A stretch of 21,466 nt of DNA from Clostridium sp. CAG:465 (GTDB taxonomy: Bacteria; Bacillota; Clostridia; TANB77; CAG-465). Position numbers and translations under genes: made by a program. Below, piece after piece: positions 15,613 to 21,466 of this stretch. The first letter of the stretch is position 1. Every line of letters begins with the position of its first letter. Below the pieces are notes generated by a model. It did not search any database. It was given only the letters and a program-made list of their open reading frames with translations, and was not told where the DNA came from. The DNA lies in assembly GCA_000433755.1 (NCBI GenBank), contig FR891267.1:54970-76435 (forward strand). The letters are read 5' to 3'.

Positions 15613-16170
15613 TTAATTTTTAATATCATTTTTTTTAACTTTTGTGTTACAATTTTCATTTAGTATACTTGTACAATGAGCACATCTAGTTGCTTTAATT
15701 GGAATCTCACTATAGCAATATGGGCAAATTTTTGTTGTCTTTTCTATAACTTCTTTTTCTTTCTTTTTTCCTTTTTTTATAAACTTAACAACAATAAATA
15801 GAGTAAATGAAATTATAAAGAAATATAAAATTGCATTTAGTAATTCACCATAAGTTAAAATAAGTGAACCAGCAGCTTTTGCTTCTGCAATTGTTGATGT
15901 TTTTGGCCCATGTAAAGTTATGAATAGAGATGATAAATCTACTTTATTTGTAAGTAATCCTAAAAGAGGAGTGATTATTGATGATACAAGTGTATTTACT
16001 ATTGAAGTAAATGCAGTACCTATAACAACACCTATTGCCATATCAAGTACATTTCCCTTTAGAGCAAATTCTTTATATTCGTTTATTGCCTTTTCTGTTT
16101 TTTTTCTTGTTTCTTTCCCTTTATTTTCGATAACTTTTTTAAATTCTTCTTTTTCTATTTTTTTTGACAT
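15613..16170 (-). CDS. mscL: Large-conductance mechanosensitive channel MscL with C-terminal zinc ribbon
   Basis: 185 aa from the chosen start. MscL opens under membrane tension and releases solutes on osmotic downshock. Residues 1-30 are a charged Lys/Glu extension absent in short MscL proteins. YKEFALKGNVLDMAIGVVIGTAFTSIVNTLV (32-62) is the N-terminal helix and TM1, and 105-130 is TM2. Residues 149-166 form a Cys4 ribbon: C149-x2-C152 and C163-x2-C166 in ICPYCYSEIPIKATRCAHC, followed by a Lys-rich tail. I recall similar ribbons in other Firmicute MscL proteins. An in-frame ATG at 16182 would add MVRK. The start at 16170 is preferred because GGTGAG lies 5 nt upstream of it and nothing suitable precedes the other. 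It is transcribed divergently from the 55-aa gene. Confidence 0.94.
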   Translation of the reverse strand: MSKKIEKEEFKKVIENKGKETRKKTEKAINEYKEFALKGNVLDMAIGVVIGTAFTSIVNTLVSSIITPLLGLLTNKVDLSSLFITLHGPKTSTIAEAKAAGSLILTYGELLNAILYFFIISFTLFIVVKFIKKGKKKEKEVIEKTTKICPYCYSEIPIKATRCAHCTSILNENCNTKVKKNDIKN

Positions 16171-16186
16171 TTTTCTCACCATAAAT

Positions 16187-16215
16187 ATTTTACATTATTT
16201 TGATATAAAAATCAA
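16187..16215 (-). promoter_or_regulatory. mscL promoter
   Basis: On the minus strand: TTGATT (16215-16210), 17-bp spacer, TAAAAT (16192-16187). The hexamers and spacing are identical to those of the mraZ promoter. The transcript would start near 16180, giving a very short leader ahead of the GGTGAG site. Confidence 0.6.
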
Positions 16216-16221
16216 GATTAA

Positions 16222-16250
16222 TTGATAAACATAGCATATTATGATAGAAT
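16222..16250 (+). promoter_or_regulatory. Promoter of the 55-aa protein gene
   Basis: TTGATA (16222-16227), 17-bp spacer, TAGAAT (16245-16250), with extended TG at 16242-16243. Its -35 box lies 6 bp from that of the divergent mscL promoter (16210-16215). A second TATAAT at 16261-16266 has no -35 partner. Confidence 0.6.
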
Positions 16251-16305
16251 AGTTTACATATATAATGATATATAAATTTAATTAAATTTTTAAGGAGCTG
16301 TTCTT

Positions 16306-16473
16306 ATGAGTAAGAAAAACATTTTTAGTTATCCAAAAAACATTTTTAGTTATCCAAAAAGTATGAAGAATACTTTTAATGATGATGAAAAAATTAAGAG
16401 GTCAAATTATAACCTTGATGGACACAAAAAAACAAGACCTAAGAATAATAAATTACTTAACATTCCAAAGTAG
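16306..16473 (+). CDS. Small basic hypothetical protein, 55 aa, with a duplicated 7-residue motif
   Basis: I do not recognise this protein. It reads MSKKNIFSYPKNIFSYPKSM at the start and ends in NNKLLNIPK. KNIFSYP occurs twice in a row (residues 4-10 and 11-17), encoded by an exact 21-bp tandem repeat at 16315-16335 and 16336-16356, so the duplication is recent or under strong constraint. It is rich in Lys and Asn, has no Cys, no transmembrane helix and no signal peptide. Support that it is real: AAGGAG (16292-16297) 8 nt before the ATG, a good promoter at 16222-16250, and a hairpin terminator at 16517. It is therefore a stand-alone, monocistronic gene. Size and composition would be compatible with a small spore or nucleic-acid-binding protein, but that is a guess. 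Confidence 0.7.
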   Translation: MSKKNIFSYPKNIFSYPKSMKNTFNDDEKIKRSNYNLDGHKKTRPKNNKLLNIPK

Positions 16474-16516
16474 CAGAGTATGCCACGAAAAGTAAAGTAA
16501 TAAATAACTTATTGAT

Positions 16517-16560
16517 AACCCAAATATTAGACAATTGTTTAACATTTGGGTTGTCTTTTG
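16517..16560 (+). terminator. Terminator of the 55-aa gene
   Basis: AACCCAAAT (16517-16525) pairs perfectly with ATTTGGGTT (16544-16552). The 18-nt loop contains the palindrome ACAATTGT, and GTCTTTTG follows (16553-16560). A competing pairing of AGACAA with TTGTCT is also possible. Confidence 0.7.
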
Positions 16561-16579
16561 TTTAAGATGGGAAAAAAGC

Positions 16580-16608
16580 TTGAAAAAAATCAAGTTATAT
16601 AGTAAAAT
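16580..16608 (+). promoter_or_regulatory. ABC-F gene promoter
   Basis: TTGAAA (16580-16585), 17-bp spacer, TAAAAT (16603-16608). Expected start is near 16614, about 21 nt before the ATG. The leader is too short for an attenuator of the kind that controls antibiotic-resistance ABC-F genes. Confidence 0.65.
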
Positions 16609-16634
16609 ATACAAGAAATTAAAGGAGAGATAAA

Positions 16635-18227
16635 ATGTTAGAAACAAGAGGAGTTACAATTAGATTCGGAAAAAGGACTTTATTTGAAGATGTAAATGTA
16701 AAATTTTCAAATGGAAATTGCTATGGAATAATAGGGGCAAATGGTGCAGGAAAATCTACTTTTTTAAAGGTTCTATCTGGGGAATTAGAACCAAGTGAAG
16801 GTGAAGTATCAAAATCACCTAAAGAAAGAATAAGTGTGTTAAAACAGGACCATTATGCATATGACGATGTAAAAGTTTTGGATACTGTAATTAGAGGTAA
16901 TACAGAACTTTATTCTATAATGAAAGAAAAAGAAGCTTTGTATGCAAAAGAAGATTTTAGTGATGAAGATGGAATAAAAGCAGGAGAATTAGAAGCACAG
17001 TTTGCAGATTTAAATGGTTGGATGGCAGAGTCTGATGCTGCAGAACTTTTAAATGGACTTGGAATTGATGTATCACTTCATGATAAATATATGAGGGAAT
17101 TAAATGGAAATGAAAAGGTAAAAGTACTTTTAGCCCAAGCTTTGTTTGGAAATCCTGATATCTTGCTTTTAGATGAACCAACTAACCATTTAGATATATC
17201 TGCAATAGCATGGTTAGAAGAGTTTTTAATAAATTTTGAAAATACAGTAATAGTTGTATCTCATGATAGATATTTTTTAAATAAAGTATGTACACATATT
17301 TTAGATGTAGATTATGGAAAAATAAAATTATATGTTGGAAATTATGACTTTTGGTATGAATCAAGTCAACTTGCACTAAAACAAATGAAAGATGCTAATA
17401 AAAAGAAAGAAGAAAAAATAAAAGAATTAGAAGATTTTATTAGAAGATTTAGTGCTAATGCTTCAAAATCAAAACAAGCAACTTCAAGAAAGAAAACATT
17501 AGAAAAAATTCAGTTAGATGAGATAAAACCATCTACAAGAAGATATCCATTTATAGAATTTAAACCAGAAAGACCATCTGGTAAAGAAATTTTAGATGTA
17601 GATAATATTTCAAAACAAATAGACGGTGTACAACTTTTAAAAAATGTTTCATTTAAAGTTTTAAAAGGAGATAAAATTGTTTTACTTGGTGATAATTCTT
17701 TAGCTAAAACATGTCTTTTTAGAATACTTGCAGGAGAAATAAAACAAGATAAGGGAAAAGTTACTTTTGGAAAAACTATAAAGGCATCATATTTACCACA
17801 GGCAAACGATGATTATTTTAATTCCGATAAGTCTATAGTAGAATGGATTGCAGAAGCATATGGTATAAATGATGAAACAATTATACGTAGTTTCTTAGGT
17901 AGGATGCTATTTTCTGGTGAGGAGTCTTTAAAAAAGGTAAATGTTTTATCAGGTGGAGAAAGAGCAAGATGTATGTTATCAAGATGTATGCTTGAAAATC
18001 CAAATTTAATATTTTTAGATGAACCTACTAACCATTTAGATCTAGAAAGTATTACAGCACTTAATAATGGTTTAATACGTAGTAATGCTGAAATGATATT
18101 TACATCTCATGATCATCAATTTATCCAGACTGTTGCAAATAGAATAATTGAACTTACAGATGATGGTGTAATAGACAAGAGAATGACATACGATGAATAC
18201 TTAGAAGAAAAATTTAGTAAAAAATAG
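16635..18227 (+). CDS. ABC-F family ATPase (YkpA/YbiT-like translation factor)
   Basis: 530 aa, two ATP-binding cassettes without transmembrane segments. ABC-F proteins act on the ribosome. NBD1 has Walker A GANGAGKS (34-41), a degenerate signature LNGNE (156-160) instead of LSGGE, and Walker B LLLDEPTNHLD. A charged linker of about 75 residues (240-315, KQMKDANKKKEEKIKELEDF then FSANASKSKQATSRKK) corresponds to the P-site tRNA interaction motif. NBD2 has a degenerate Walker A GDNSLAKT (352-359), a normal LSGGE (438-442) and FLDEPTNHLD. From memory, the AKT form of the second P-loop and the altered first signature are shared by the YkpA/YbiT subgroup, so they need not mean loss of function. 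AAGGAGAG supports the ATG. Not an obvious resistance type, since those have longer linkers or C-terminal extensions. Confidence 0.93.
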   Translation: MLETRGVTIRFGKRTLFEDVNVKFSNGNCYGIIGANGAGKSTFLKVLSGELEPSEGEVSKSPKERISVLKQDHYAYDDVKVLDTVIRGNTELYSIMKEKEALYAKEDFSDEDGIKAGELEAQFADLNGWMAESDAAELLNGLGIDVSLHDKYMRELNGNEKVKVLLAQALFGNPDILLLDEPTNHLDISAIAWLEEFLINFENTVIVVSHDRYFLNKVCTHILDVDYGKIKLYVGNYDFWYESSQLALKQMKDANKKKEEKIKELEDFIRRFSANASKSKQATSRKKTLEKIQLDEIKPSTRRYPFIEFKPERPSGKEILDVDNISKQIDGVQLLKNVSFKVLKGDKIVLLGDNSLAKTCLFRILAGEIKQDKGKVTFGKTIKASYLPQANDDYFNSDKSIVEWIAEAYGINDETIIRSFLGRMLFSGEESLKKVNVLSGGERARCMLSRCMLENPNLIFLDEPTNHLDLESITALNNGLIRSNAEMIFTSHDHQFIQTVANRIIELTDDGVIDKRMTYDEYLEEKFSKK

Positions 18228-18247
18228 TAGAAATTTTAATTTTAGTA

Positions 18248-18276
18248 TTGATTTTTTATCTTTAATATGTTATACT
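18248..18276 (+). promoter_or_regulatory. tRNA-Arg promoter
   Basis: TTGATT (18248-18253), 17-bp spacer, TATACT (18271-18276), with extended TG at 18268-18269. Start expected near 18283, about 23 nt before the mature tRNA. A perfect 11-bp inverted repeat spans it: TATGTTATACT (18266-18276) and AGTATAACATA (18290-18300). Confidence 0.65.
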
Positions 18277-18305
18277 TTTAAAAGTATTGAGTATAACATA
18301 TACAT

Positions 18306-18382
<77 letters not shown>

Positions 18383-18389
18383 AACACTA

Positions 18390-18433
18390 AGAACTAAGCA
18401 AAATTTATTTTTATGCTTGGTTCTATTTTTTTT
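18390..18433 (+). terminator. Terminator of tRNA-Arg
   Basis: AGAACTAAGCA (18390-18400) pairs with TGCTTGGTTCT (18414-18424) with one T-G pair. A followed by eight T (18426-18433) comes after. A second, A/T-only hairpin lies at 18483-18504 (9-bp stem, TATC loop, then TTTC) and may be a weak backstop; nothing else is seen before the next promoter. Confidence 0.85.
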
Positions 18434-18514
18434 GCTTTTTTTTCAATTCTTTCTAGACTACATTTTTAATTCAATAAAAATTATTTTATTTTATCAAATA
18501 AAATTTTCAAATTC

Positions 18515-18543
18515 TTGTAAGAAAATAAGTGTTATGGTATAAT
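18515..18543 (+). promoter_or_regulatory. Promoter of the O-antigen-ligase-like gene
   Basis: TTGTAA (18515-18520), 17-bp spacer, TATAAT (18538-18543), with extended TG at 18535-18536. Expected start is near 18549-18550, at the very edge of the Shine-Dalgarno AGGTGA (18550-18555), so the leader would be only about 10 nt. Confidence 0.6.
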
Positions 18544-18559
18544 TTGCTTAGGTGAAACC

Positions 18560-20872
18560 ATGAAAATAATAAACTTTGTAAATAAAGTAATTGATTATAT
18601 ATTAGTTATTTTACTTGTAATGTTATCCTTGTTTAAAGGTGGATTTTATAAATCAGATATACTCTTAGTAAGTATGGGCGTATCAATAATTTCATTAGTA
18701 AGGATAATTATTTTAATTTACAATAATGTAAAAAACAAAAATTACACAATAGATATAATTTCAATATTACTTCTGTTGCTTTCATTTAGTTATGTATTAC
18801 CAATTATATTTAATAACTACGCTGATTTAAATAGTAGTATATATGAGGCAGTAAGGTATTTTGGCTTATACTTTGTTTATACGATAGTTAAAAATTCAGA
18901 TAATAAAAAAATATATGTATATACAATAATTGCAATTACACTTTTGCAGTGCATACTAAGTGTAGATGCTGTTGGAAGTAGATATCTTGAAAACTTCTTA
19001 ACATATTTTGATTCTGGATATTTAGATAGAGATTATACTAGAATGTCAGGAACTCTTCAGTATGCAAATGTGCTTGCAATTTTATGTATGATATCTGTTA
19101 TTTTTGCTAATCATTTTATACATAAAAAGAAAAATATTTGGGTAAATTCAGTCTTGTATGTAGCTATTTTTATACTAGTATCAACAATTATTCTTACAGG
19201 ATGTAGGACTGTAATTTTACTTTGCATAATTTCAGCTATACTATATTTTGTTATAAACAGAAAAAATATAGTAGAAAATGTTTTAATATACATACCATTA
19301 GCTGGTATAACTGGCATATATTCTAGTTTGATGTATAAAAATATGCTAAGTCAAAGAGTGTATGCTATATTTTTAATATTCATATTACTATCATTTGTTT
19401 TTAGGTTTATGATTTTAATTTTATACAATATATATTTAAATAAATTAAAGAAAAAAATAAACAGTAAATTAAACAAAAATTATAAAATAATTATATTTTC
19501 TCTTTTTATATTATTAAGTGCAGTATATTGCATTATAGCTATATCATACACAAAGCCATTAATTGTTAAAGATACAAATAATATGAATTCTAAATATATA
19601 ATTTTAAATAATATAAAAGAAAATAACAATTTAATAGTATTTAGTGTAATAGGAAAAGGTGATATAAGATACAGTATAAGTTTAAATAAAATTGAAAATA
19701 ATGGAAATGAAGAAAATATAAAAGTATTTAATTATTATGATAATGTCAGTGGTAACTTTAAATATGAGTTTAATTTGGATAATAATGTTAAATATTTAAA
19801 GATGTATATTAAATGTGATAAAGGAGAAATAACTTTAAATAATTTATACTTAAATAGCAAGAAAGAAAAATTAGATTATGTTTTAATTCCGAACGAAATG
19901 ATGTATAGATTTAAAGATTTATTTGCAGGTTCTACGAGTACATCAGATAGAATTACATATTATTTTGATGCACTTAAAATAGCTACTAAAAGTATAAAAA
20001 ATTTTGTTATAGGTACAGGAGGAGAAGGATTTAATAACATATATGAACAGGTAAAGACTAAGGAGTATAGTTCAACTGAGGTTCATAGTTCATTTTTGCA
20101 AATTTTGGATGAGGCGGGAATTATAGGCTTTAGTATAACAGTAGTTCTTTTAGTATATGTAATAATAAAATCTAAAAATAGTTATATAAAGTTTGCATAT
20201 TTAATTTTTGTTTTACACTCATTTGTAGATCTTAACTTTTCGTATATGCTTGGAATATATGTGTTTGGAATTTTAATTGCAATTTTAGATTTTAATAATA
20301 CAAAAGATAGTAATTATATAAATAAATACGTAAGTTATATATCATATATATTAGCAGGGATATTTGCAATTTTTACCATAGTATTATCTCTTAGAGCTTG
20401 GTTTGCGTTATATATGAATATTCCAATTTATACAGACGAAAATTTGAATTTAACATCTCAAATAGAAGTAGTTAACAAAAATGAAAAAAGGGTTATGTTA
20501 GATCCTTATGAATTTAGCTATAGAAAAAGTTTGGATATTGAGTATTCTACATATTTAGACTTACTTTTTAATCAAGTAAATCAAATTAATGATGAAGAAA
20601 AAAAGATAGTTTTAAATAATGAGATAAAAAATGTTATAGAAAATAAATTAAATAATGCAGATATTATTTTAAAAAATAATAAATATAACAGTGCACAAAT
20701 AATGTATGCCTGTAAAATATATATTGATTTATTTAAGTATTTAAGGTATATGAATGAGGATTGTAACAAATATATTAACGTTGTAAAAGAGAAGATGATG
20801 TTTTTAAGTGAAATATATCCTAAAGATAAAGTATTAGAGAACAATATAAACGAAATATTAAGTAAGTTATAG
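18560..20872 (+). CDS. O-antigen ligase/Wzy-like polytopic membrane protein with inserted extracytoplasmic domain
   Basis: 770 aa. Residues 1-330 hold about nine or ten transmembrane helices, with LTGCRT (212-217) matching the conserved Arg region of Wzy_C proteins. Residues 332-435 are soluble, Asn/Tyr-rich and strongly beta-like, flanked by membrane segments, so probably an extracytoplasmic beta-sandwich insert. Then comes GTGGEGFNNIYEQ (485-497), followed by HSSFLQILDEAGIIGF (509-524) and LHSFVDLNFSYMLGIYVFG (552-570), the core motifs of the Wzy_C family. After a last helix (594-620) follows an outside C-terminal region of about 150 residues, all helical and possibly TPR-like. Wzy_C enzymes join lipid-linked glycans to lipid A, to polymers or to proteins (PglL/PilO type). 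AGGTGA is 4 nt before the ATG. Next to it is a pilin-like gene. The real substrate cannot be read from sequence. Confidence 0.8.
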   Translation: MKIINFVNKVIDYILVILLVMLSLFKGGFYKSDILLVSMGVSIISLVRIIILIYNNVKNKNYTIDIISILLLLLSFSYVLPIIFNNYADLNSSIYEAVRYFGLYFVYTIVKNSDNKKIYVYTIIAITLLQCILSVDAVGSRYLENFLTYFDSGYLDRDYTRMSGTLQYANVLAILCMISVIFANHFIHKKKNIWVNSVLYVAIFILVSTIILTGCRTVILLCIISAILYFVINRKNIVENVLIYIPLAGITGIYSSLMYKNMLSQRVYAIFLIFILLSFVFRFMILILYNIYLNKLKKKINSKLNKNYKIIIFSLFILLSAVYCIIAISYTKPLIVKDTNNMNSKYIILNNIKENNNLIVFSVIGKGDIRYSISLNKIENNGNEENIKVFNYYDNVSGNFKYEFNLDNNVKYLKMYIKCDKGEITLNNLYLNSKKEKLDYVLIPNEMMYRFKDLFAGSTSTSDRITYYFDALKIATKSIKNFVIGTGGEGFNNIYEQVKTKEYSSTEVHSSFLQILDEAGIIGFSITVVLLVYVIIKSKNSYIKFAYLIFVLHSFVDLNFSYMLGIYVFGILIAILDFNNTKDSNYINKYVSYISYILAGIFAIFTIVLSLRAWFALYMNIPIYTDENLNLTSQIEVVNKNEKRVMLDPYEFSYRKSLDIEYSTYLDLLFNQVNQINDEEKKIVLNNEIKNVIENKLNNADIILKNNKYNSAQIMYACKIYIDLFKYLRYMNEDCNKYINVVKEKMMFLSEIYPKDKVLENNINEILSKL

Positions 20873-20943
20873 TTAATCTTTGTGTAATTAAATAGAAAAA
20901 AAGATTATATATATATAATAAAAATACGATGAAAAATATAAAA

Positions 20944-20977
20944 AACAGATACTATAAATTTAACTATAGTATCTGTT
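20944..20977 (-). terminator. Hairpin with a T-tract on the minus strand only
   Basis: A perfect 13-bp stem AACAGATACTATA (20944-20956) / TATAGTATCTGTT (20965-20977) with an 8-nt loop. On the minus strand it runs into TTTTTT and TATATTTTTC. On the plus strand ATAAAGTAAG follows, so it is not an efficient plus-strand terminator. No minus-strand gene precedes it. It may simply act as a stabilising 3' hairpin for the Wzy-like mRNA. Confidence 0.55.
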
Positions 20978-21123
20978 ATAAAGTAAGTAATGAAAAGGAC
21001 ATAACTTTGTAATTTAAATGTTAGAATAAAATTATTATGTAGTATTGTGTTTTTTTTTAGTGTATACTAGATGGTGTTAATAATATGTACAAAAGAACTA
21101 AAGAAAGAGAGGAAAATGAATAT

Positions 21124-21408
21124 ATGAAAAAAGAGGGAAAAGTAGACAAGATAGAAGATTTTACAAAACTAACTCATAAAAAAGGTATATCTTTAATTGT
21201 GTTAATTGTAACTATAATAGTGATAATAATACTTGCAGCAGTAGTTATTTTAACAATAGCAAAAAACAACCCAGTAAGTAGTGCAAAAGAAGCAACATTT
21301 AAGGAGGATGTAACAGCTATACAGGATGAATTATCAATGTATCTATCAAAGAAATATACAGATGATCCAAATATTACATTTTTGTGTAATTTTATGAAAT
21401 TCCCCTGA
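21124..21408 (+). CDS. Short pilin-like protein, possibly truncated
   Basis: 94 aa from the ATG at 21124, or 107 aa from the ATG at 21085. The later start is preferred because GAGAGG (21107-21112) lies 11 nt before it, a long but tolerable gap, while nothing similar precedes 21085. A leader of about 20 residues ending in THKKG is followed by ISLIVLIVTIIVIIILAAVV, then NNPVSSAKEATFKEDVTAIQDEL. This parallels residues 7-56 of the protein at 921-1583 (GISLIVL, NNP, KANEAKFKADL, RDEL). The product then stops after a Cys-containing end (FLCNFMKFP). All three frames close within a few codons there, so no simple single-base frameshift restores a longer protein. It could be a natural short pilin or a remnant. 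No strong promoter is seen before it: TATACT (21063-21068) lacks a -35. Confidence 0.65.
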   Translation: MKKEGKVDKIEDFTKLTHKKGISLIVLIVTIIVIIILAAVVILTIAKNNPVSSAKEATFKEDVTAIQDELSMYLSKKYTDDPNITFLCNFMKFP

Positions 21409-21425
21409 AAAAGTATAAATAGTTA

Positions 21426-21454
21426 TTGAAAAAAGATTTAAAATACAATATAAT
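21426..21454 (+). promoter_or_regulatory. Promoter at the window edge
   Basis: TTGAAA (21426-21431), 17-bp spacer, TATAAT (21449-21454). This is a near-consensus sigma-A promoter 18 nt after the stop of the short pilin-like gene. The gene it serves lies beyond 21466. The window ends in the palindrome GTACGTAC. Confidence 0.6.
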
Positions 21455-21466
21455 AAAAGTACGTAC

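Noticed and set aside
15920..16225. Plus-strand 101-codon frame opposite mscL
   Set aside because: The minus-strand frame encodes an unmistakable MscL with a ribosome binding site. The plus frame is its shadow.
16315..16356. CRISPR-like or satellite repeat
   Set aside because: There are only two exact 21-bp copies with no spacer, in frame inside a coding sequence. It is a simple tandem duplication. No CRISPR array was seen anywhere in the window.
16609..16634. Attenuator or leader peptide for an antibiotic-resistance-type ABC-F gene
   Set aside because: The leader between promoter and ATG is only about 20 nt, with no hairpin or small frame.
21355..21466. Frameshift that would extend the short pilin-like gene
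   Set aside because: I read all three forward frames after 21370 and each meets a stop within a few codons, so no single insertion or deletion restores a long frame.

Overview
The window is a strongly AT-rich stretch of a low-GC Firmicute, most likely a member of the class Clostridia. The grounds are the gene order of the division and cell-wall (dcw) cluster, an mDAP-type MurE, DUF881 and small-basic-protein genes after ftsQ, strong AAGGAGG/GGTGA ribosome binding sites, occasional TTG starts, and pilin-like proteins with an N-terminal GISLIVL segment, which I associate from memory with Clostridia. I cannot name the species from the sequence.

Layout: (1) 1-867 is the 3' part of a cysteine desulfurase. 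(2) 921-1583 is a small protein with a pilin-like N-terminal segment and two C-terminal dockerin-like calcium loops. (3) 1584-2138 is a gene-free stretch with two strong hairpin terminators, a possible small-RNA promoter, and the mraZ promoter with its 10-bp-periodic TGG operator. (4) 2139-13411 is the dcw cluster: mraZ, rsmH, ftsL-like, PASTA-type PBP, murE, mraY, ftsW/spoVE, murG, ftsQ/divIB, DUF881 and sbp. It is split by a terminator plus promoter between ftsL and the PBP gene and by a new promoter before murE. murF, murD, murC, murB, ftsA and ftsZ are not in it. (5) 13587-15188 is a MurJ/SpoVB-like MOP flippase and 15263-15541 an HU protein, each with its own promoter. (6) 15613-16170 (minus strand) is an MscL channel with a C-terminal zinc ribbon. 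It is divergent from a 55-codon gene (16306-16473) of unknown function. (7) 16635-18227 is an ABC-F ATPase, followed by tRNA-Arg(UCU). (8) 18560-20872 is an O-antigen-ligase-like membrane protein with an inserted extracytoplasmic domain. It is followed by a second, very short pilin-like gene and a strong promoter at the window edge.

How the genes work together: RsmH and MraZ are the usual cluster head. MurE, MraY and MurG make lipid II, a MOP flippase may move it, and the SEDS protein FtsW/SpoVE with the PASTA PBP polymerises and cross-links it. FtsL- and DivIB-like proteins scaffold that synthase. The flanks carry surface-protein genes (two pilin-like proteins and a Wzy-type protein) that may belong to one surface-glycoprotein function, but that link is inference.

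Most promoters found by eye share an exact 17-bp spacer and near-consensus sigma-A hexamers, which supports the boundaries given. The most unusual points are the pilin-dockerin architecture, the terminator whose stem doubles as the next promoter's -35 box, the orphan 55-aa gene with a perfect 21-bp tandem duplication, and a candidate small RNA upstream of mraZ. I see no clearly new multi-gene defence or mobile system.
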